From Litoditis marina (Eukaryota > Nematoda > Chromadorea > Rhabditida > Rhabditidae), in assembly GCA_964036275.1 (NCBI GenBank), contig OZ038439.1, forward strand, positions 11,240,904 to 11,304,903: 64,000 nucleotides of DNA, written 5' to 3'. Positions within the stretch are counted from its first letter, which is position 1, and every line of letters begins with the position of its first letter. Below are positions 59,900 to 64,000 of this stretch, piece after piece. Below the pieces are notes generated by a model. That model worked only from the letters and a program-made list of their open reading frames with translations, did no database searches and had not been told where the DNA came from. The position numbers and the translations under genes were made by a program.

Positions 59900-60159
59900 A
59901 AAGACCTGTGACGATCTTCTATTCCCCGGCTTACGACCCATGGTGATTATAATTATCTGAGGCAATATTTTGCAGATAGTTTAGGTTATTTACCAAAAAC
60001 TTACTAAAGTATTTTTCATATCAAAACACTGCTGTTTCTTTAAAACACACACCTCTGTTTGCATACCAAACAACACACACCAAAAAACTTTATTTCTGTT
60101 TATTCTATGAACTCTAGAAAACACTACATAAATATGTACAAACACCCAAAATGATTGAT

Positions 60160-62107
60160 TTATTGTGCTCGGGGACTTCTTTTGGCATCCACATATTCTT
60201 TCAACTGGAGAAATGCGGGACAATTCTCAACATCAGCCGGCGGGGCCTTCTTCCCGCTCAGATAGTAGAACAGATCCCATTCCATGTGAGATCCGTTGAT
60301 CAACTGAAAGAACAGCATAAATAATACACGAAAGGTGTGATAGTTTCAGTTCGAGGGTTGGATGAACAACGTTTTTACTTTTGTTTTCCGTTTACTTTTG
60401 TGGTTCACCAAACATTTCGAGAACGCATGGTGGATTCAAGGTTTCATTTTTTAATACTTACTATTTACACACGGACATGCTTAACTACGTTAAAATATAC
60501 TTTTTTCTCATCTCCAATGCGTGAAATCGACAATTTTGCCTTAAAACAAGCTGCATGTTCAAAAACATTAACCAAATAGGAACCCGTTTTCCGTTTGATG
60601 TGAGCTATTTGTTTCACGCAGTTGAGTTCGAGTGCAAAGGCCATTCGAGACAAAAACGACGTTTTTTTTAAACTCAGTCATACTTTGAGTTGTTAGAAAA
60701 TGGAACAACTAAACGAAACTAAACGTTCATACCCGTTCCAACACCTCACTTTCAACCTGTTAGCTAGAACTAGCATAGGTATGCTGATTTAGATACGTAC
60801 TCTGGCATGATTGGCTAAACCGCTTGAAAATGCACAAAAACTTGCTACTTTTCTGTGGAAATTTGGTAAATTCAAGCCGACTTTCAAAGTTTACCGTTCT
60901 TTTTTCAATTGAAATAGCGAGAAAATGTCAATTTTCTTGTAGGTTTAGGGAAAACCAACCCGGTTTTGACTTTTTCAGCTATTTAGCCAAGTTAACTTAT
61001 TAGTTTATTAGGTCGATAACAACCTTCAAATAATACGTTGTCAATCTTGAACCTTTCCTACCATCTTTTTTCTATGACTATGATCAATATGTAAACTTAT
61101 AAAATGTTAAATGTAGAAGAAATATAAATACCGGCCTTATCATATGCATCAAGGGTGGGTCTTTCCAAAACTACAGTTTATACATGGAAATGCCCAAAGT
61201 GTTTTTCTTTCTCTCAATGCGTGAAACTCGACAAATTTTCTAGCTATTTGGCCAAGGTTACCATAAAACATAAAACTTATAAAAAATATAAAAACCGACC
61301 TTATCATAGGCGTCCAAAGTAGGTCTGTCCAAAACACCCAATTTCTCCTCGGCAAATCCACCCAGCAGAATGTCATTCTCGAGAATTCCACGTTTCTTGC
61401 TCTGATAGAGTAGACGACCTCTGGAAAATAAGTTGAGTTTTTGACTTTTTTACATTTTCAAAGATACTTAGTGACGTTTTTTTGTTCATTAAAGCAAAAA
61501 TAAGTCCACAATGGCAATACCTAAGACAACTCCTGCTAGCAATTTATGTACATCAAAAAATCCAGACTAATTGAATGAAGTATCGTGCCCTGGGCAAACC
61601 GAATTCCGAATAGCAAACTAAGAACTAGACAGCCAAACCGCTGAATTGGAACCGGCCCGTTTTCCAATAATATATAACTGGTTGAAACAAATTCAGGTTT
61701 CCATTTGTAATTGTGAGAGAGGGTATCGAAAAAATTTTGATTTTTTGAAAACCTGATCTCCAGAATGAGTGATCAGGTTCCGTACCTTCGAAAAACAGGT
61801 ACTTAAAGCAAAAACAGGCTGAGGTCCATGAGTTTCAACCAACTATGGGGGAACGTTGTTATTTTTTTTATTTTTTTTTTCAAAAAGCGTTGTTATGACG
61901 TACAAAGTGGTTACTACAAACGGTTATCTATCTAATCGGAAACGCAGGAAAACGGTTGATGGTTTTGACGAGCGAATACATTGAAAAGAATTGGACCATA
62001 ATAACATACCTCATGGTGGGCAGAGATTCCTCCGTGAACGAACGAATCGCAGCAGGTGCCGAGGAGAATCTGGCAACGTTGGGCAGAGCACGAGCAAGAC
62101 GGAGCAT
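60160..62107 (-). CDS. SDHAF2: Succinate dehydrogenase assembly factor 2
   Basis: Three exons, 5' to 3': 62107-62010, 61420-61300 and 60303-60160, encoding 120 aa, the size expected for this small family. The N-terminus MLRLARALPNVARFSSAPAA is Arg/Ala/Ser-rich, as in a mitochondrial targeting peptide. The core has RLLYQSKKRGILENDILLGG, followed by LDRPTLDAYDKLING and MEWDLFYYLSGKKAPP, the characteristic RLLYxSxKRGxLExD and WDLFYY blocks. SDHAF2 promotes covalent FAD attachment to SdhA in the mitochondrial matrix. The ATG lies four bases after TTTCAG, so SL trans-splicing at that site is likely. The complement of AATAAA is at 60089-60094. Intron 2 carries a decayed copy of the end of exon 2. 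Confidence 0.95.
61121..61173 (-). pseudogene. Decayed duplicate of the 3' end of SDHAF2 exon 2
   Basis: On the minus strand this reads LERPTLDAYDK, against LDRPTLDAYDK in exon 2, with many silent changes. It is followed by a GC rather than a GT at the donor position and by matching intron sequence (about 20 bases). Upstream it diverges after a TGTAG. It may be a dead duplicate or a rarely used alternative exon. Confidence 0.65.
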
Positions 62108-64000
62108 TTCACTGAAACAATCTAATCTTAAAATGACTTTTCAAGCAACAAAATCCGGAGAGAAACTGGTTCAATTGAGTGAGATCGGTAACTGAGCTGT
62201 CTGAACGCTAAGTAGAGTTTTCTAACTACGTTTTGTATAGATAATAGATCAAAACTATGTAGATCGAGCCCTAAAAACCGGGAAAAGTCTTTAAAAAAAT
62301 TCAATTTTGTCGTTTCAATTAATGCACTGTACGGTAGGTAATGCGTACGGAATACTTGGCTAGACGTCTCCTTTTCATTTTGCTGTGGATTTGCACGTCG
62401 TTTTCGATTTATTTATTTAATTAAGTTTTTGACCTTCAGTACGCTGATTAAACCGTATGATGTATGATCATATCATATTTAAATTCTGTGTTAAACACTC
62501 AATCAGCTCATTTGCTGTTTTCTCACCCGTTGCGGATGTAATAACGTTAGGTTACGGTATATCTCACTTCTTCTGTGTGACCACACAATTATTTGTTGTT
62601 ACTTCTATGCGACGAAACCAGCATGTTTTCTTGGTGAAAATCAATAGGCTAGTAGTTGATAGCTTCTGATACTTCAAATCACTAACTATTACTATATATG
62701 TATGTTCTTTCTACATCTAAAACGATAGAAACTGTGTACATGTGAAGGTTGATTCGTCCCTAACTTACCTAATTTAAAGCAAAAATATCACATATACGCG
62801 TCCGAAAATCAGAAGTACAATTATTCAACTAAATCATAATACAAACGTGTGTCGTTTGTGTGTAGTACCAGCTTTTGGATAGCTCGCTGTCAATTAATTG
62901 TTACTCTTCGAACATACACCAACGCTCTGGTCTAAAATATTGCTTGCATGTGGGGGAAATACGGTATTCAACCTCTTCAAAACATTAAGAGTGAGATTGA
63001 GTGGATTTTCACGCTCTTATATGCGTAATAAATTATCATCATTGAGTTATGTGCTGAGACCGGAGAACTTTGTGGATTGTGGTCACCCCTGACAGGGAAA
63101 GCGCTTAAAGCAGAACGATTATGTGAATCAATCCCGTCTCAGCGGTCCCTTAAACTGCAATTGGAAAATGTATTGCAGTTTCAAGGACTGAAGCGTTGGG
63201 ATCGGACCACATAGTCGTCCTTCTTTAAGCGAACACTGTTATGTGTTATGCCTGTAAGAATGAGGAAGACGAGAGATATGAGCTGGCAGACGAAACAATG
63301 CAATGATAGATGAAACCCTCACTTTACAGCTCTATACGTGAGCGCGTACTATGCTAATCAGCTAACATGTTAACAGGTAAACACAGTTACGAAACATAGT
63401 TTGTGAGTTTGTGTCTACTACACAACAAAACAGTACCAGCTTTCAACTGTCAATTATTGTGTACTTGTCATTTCAACTTTTAAAGGTATAAATTCATAGG
63501 TAGAGTATCATACTTCCGTTTCCAATGGTCATAAAAATCGAAAATTCAAAAATACCATTTTTTGTCAAAATCTGGTTTTTTTCGATCATGAAGTTTTATG
63601 CATTTGCGAAATCATGGAGTTTCATGCATTTGAGAGGAAAAACCTTCTGTAGAATGGTCACACCTTACTGGTGTTTGGATCAGCTGTCAATTATTTCTTA
63701 CTTTATAAAGTTTATACCAGCTTCTAACGGGTTTCAAATTTAAAGGTAGAGACTAAAGAATGAGTTAGTTAGGAAAATATGGTTGTCAGCTTCGGTCAAC
63801 TGTCAATAATTTCTTACTTATAATTTCCATTTCAAATTTCGAAGGCTTGAGCTTTTAGTAATTGGTATTTAAAGGAGGACTAGTAGAGAGATTACATATT
63901 TGGAATCGAATCCGGAGATCACGAATATGCAACTTGTTTCTTCAGACTTTGTTTTATTGATAGGTAAAGGGTAGAGAATGAGTTGAGAAAGATGCGTACG
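62108..64000. other. Gene-free end of window
   Basis: No coding exon is supported. The SDHAF2 promoter should be near 62110-62400. The only strong structure is the long hairpin at about 63088-63240. AT-rich text beyond 63400 shows repeated phrases (GTCAATTATTTCTTACTT near 63685 and GTCAATAATTTCTTACTT near 63810) but no clear unit. Confidence 0.45.
63088..63240. repeat. Long imperfect hairpin (pre-miRNA-like or MITE)
   Basis: The apex is CTTAAACTGCAAT, a ten-base loop, then ATTGCAGTTTCAAG. Below it CGGTCC pairs with GGACTG-like text and AATCCC with GGGATC. Further out CGATTATGTG pairs with CACATAGTCG, and GCGCTTAAAG with CTTTAAGCGA. Arms extend about 65-70 bases with bulges. Confidence 0.7.

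Larger units (their letters stand above)
56493..60159. other. Gene-free spacer upstream of the CUB gene
   Basis: No exon with a recognisable product was found. It contains a duplicated promoter-proximal segment (56510-56735), a dispersed repeat (57884-58080), a poly-C/poly-G foldback region (59052-59385) and a tRNA-like sequence (59827-59899). The complement of AATAAA at 60089 belongs to the SDHAF2 gene. Confidence 0.5.

Noticed and set aside
1..64000. CRISPR arrays, operons with ribosome-binding sites, bacterial features
   Set aside because: The window is clearly eukaryotic with spliced genes. No regularly spaced short direct repeats of CRISPR type were seen.

Overview
The window looks like a genomic segment from a Caenorhabditis-type nematode, probably not C. 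elegans itself. The evidence is the compact multi-exon genes with TTTTCAG-like acceptors, AT-rich short introns, likely SL trans-splice acceptors a few bases before several start codons, and nematode-expanded families: tandem seven-transmembrane chemoreceptors, a Fer-like SH2 kinase and a TTBK/CK1-type kinase. All exon models were built by eye from splice sites, reading phase and paralog comparison. In every model the exon lengths sum to a multiple of three, but none is supported by transcripts here.

Layout. 1-3.3 kb: no gene, two tRNA-derived repeat copies. 3.3-23.8 kb: three tandem plus-strand paralogs (312, 312 and 307 aa) with the same nine-exon structure, encoding seven-pass chemoreceptor-like proteins. 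Between the first and second lies a recent 4.7-kb insertion with 586-bp direct terminal repeats, no long ORF and an odd CGT-rich strand. 26.2-30.0 kb, minus: an SH2 plus degenerate tyrosine-kinase protein (395 aa) lacking the catalytic Asp and the DFG Asp. 31.2-36.9 kb and 39.1-45.7 kb, minus: a tandem pair of mucin-like, Cys-rich, Pro/Thr-rich secreted proteins (641 and 620 aa) with signal peptides and GPI-signal-like tails. 47.4-51.4 kb, plus: a TTBK/CK1-like kinase whose intron 1 carries a MITE next to a damaged splice acceptor. 52.2-56.5 kb, minus: a secreted two-CUB protein (253 aa). 60.2-62.1 kb, minus: SDHAF2 (120 aa), the mitochondrial flavinylation factor for succinate dehydrogenase, with a decayed copy of part of exon 2 in its intron. 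62.1-64 kb: no gene, one long hairpin.

The genes do not form one pathway. The window is a set of family expansions (chemoreceptors, mucin-like proteins, kinases) mixed with one housekeeping gene. Introns and spacers are loaded with repeats: a tRNA-derived SINE-like family, a tRNA-like unit with 41-bp perfect terminal inverted repeats, TATAG-ended MITEs, hexamer-based foldbacks and several long hairpins.

The most unusual items are the 4.7-kb direct-repeat element with a paralogous empty site, the MITE that may supply a replacement splice acceptor to the TTBK-like gene, the nested MITE-in-SINE, a perfect 65-bp inverted repeat at 8.1-8.35 kb, and the triplicated 3' end of the first mucin-like gene.
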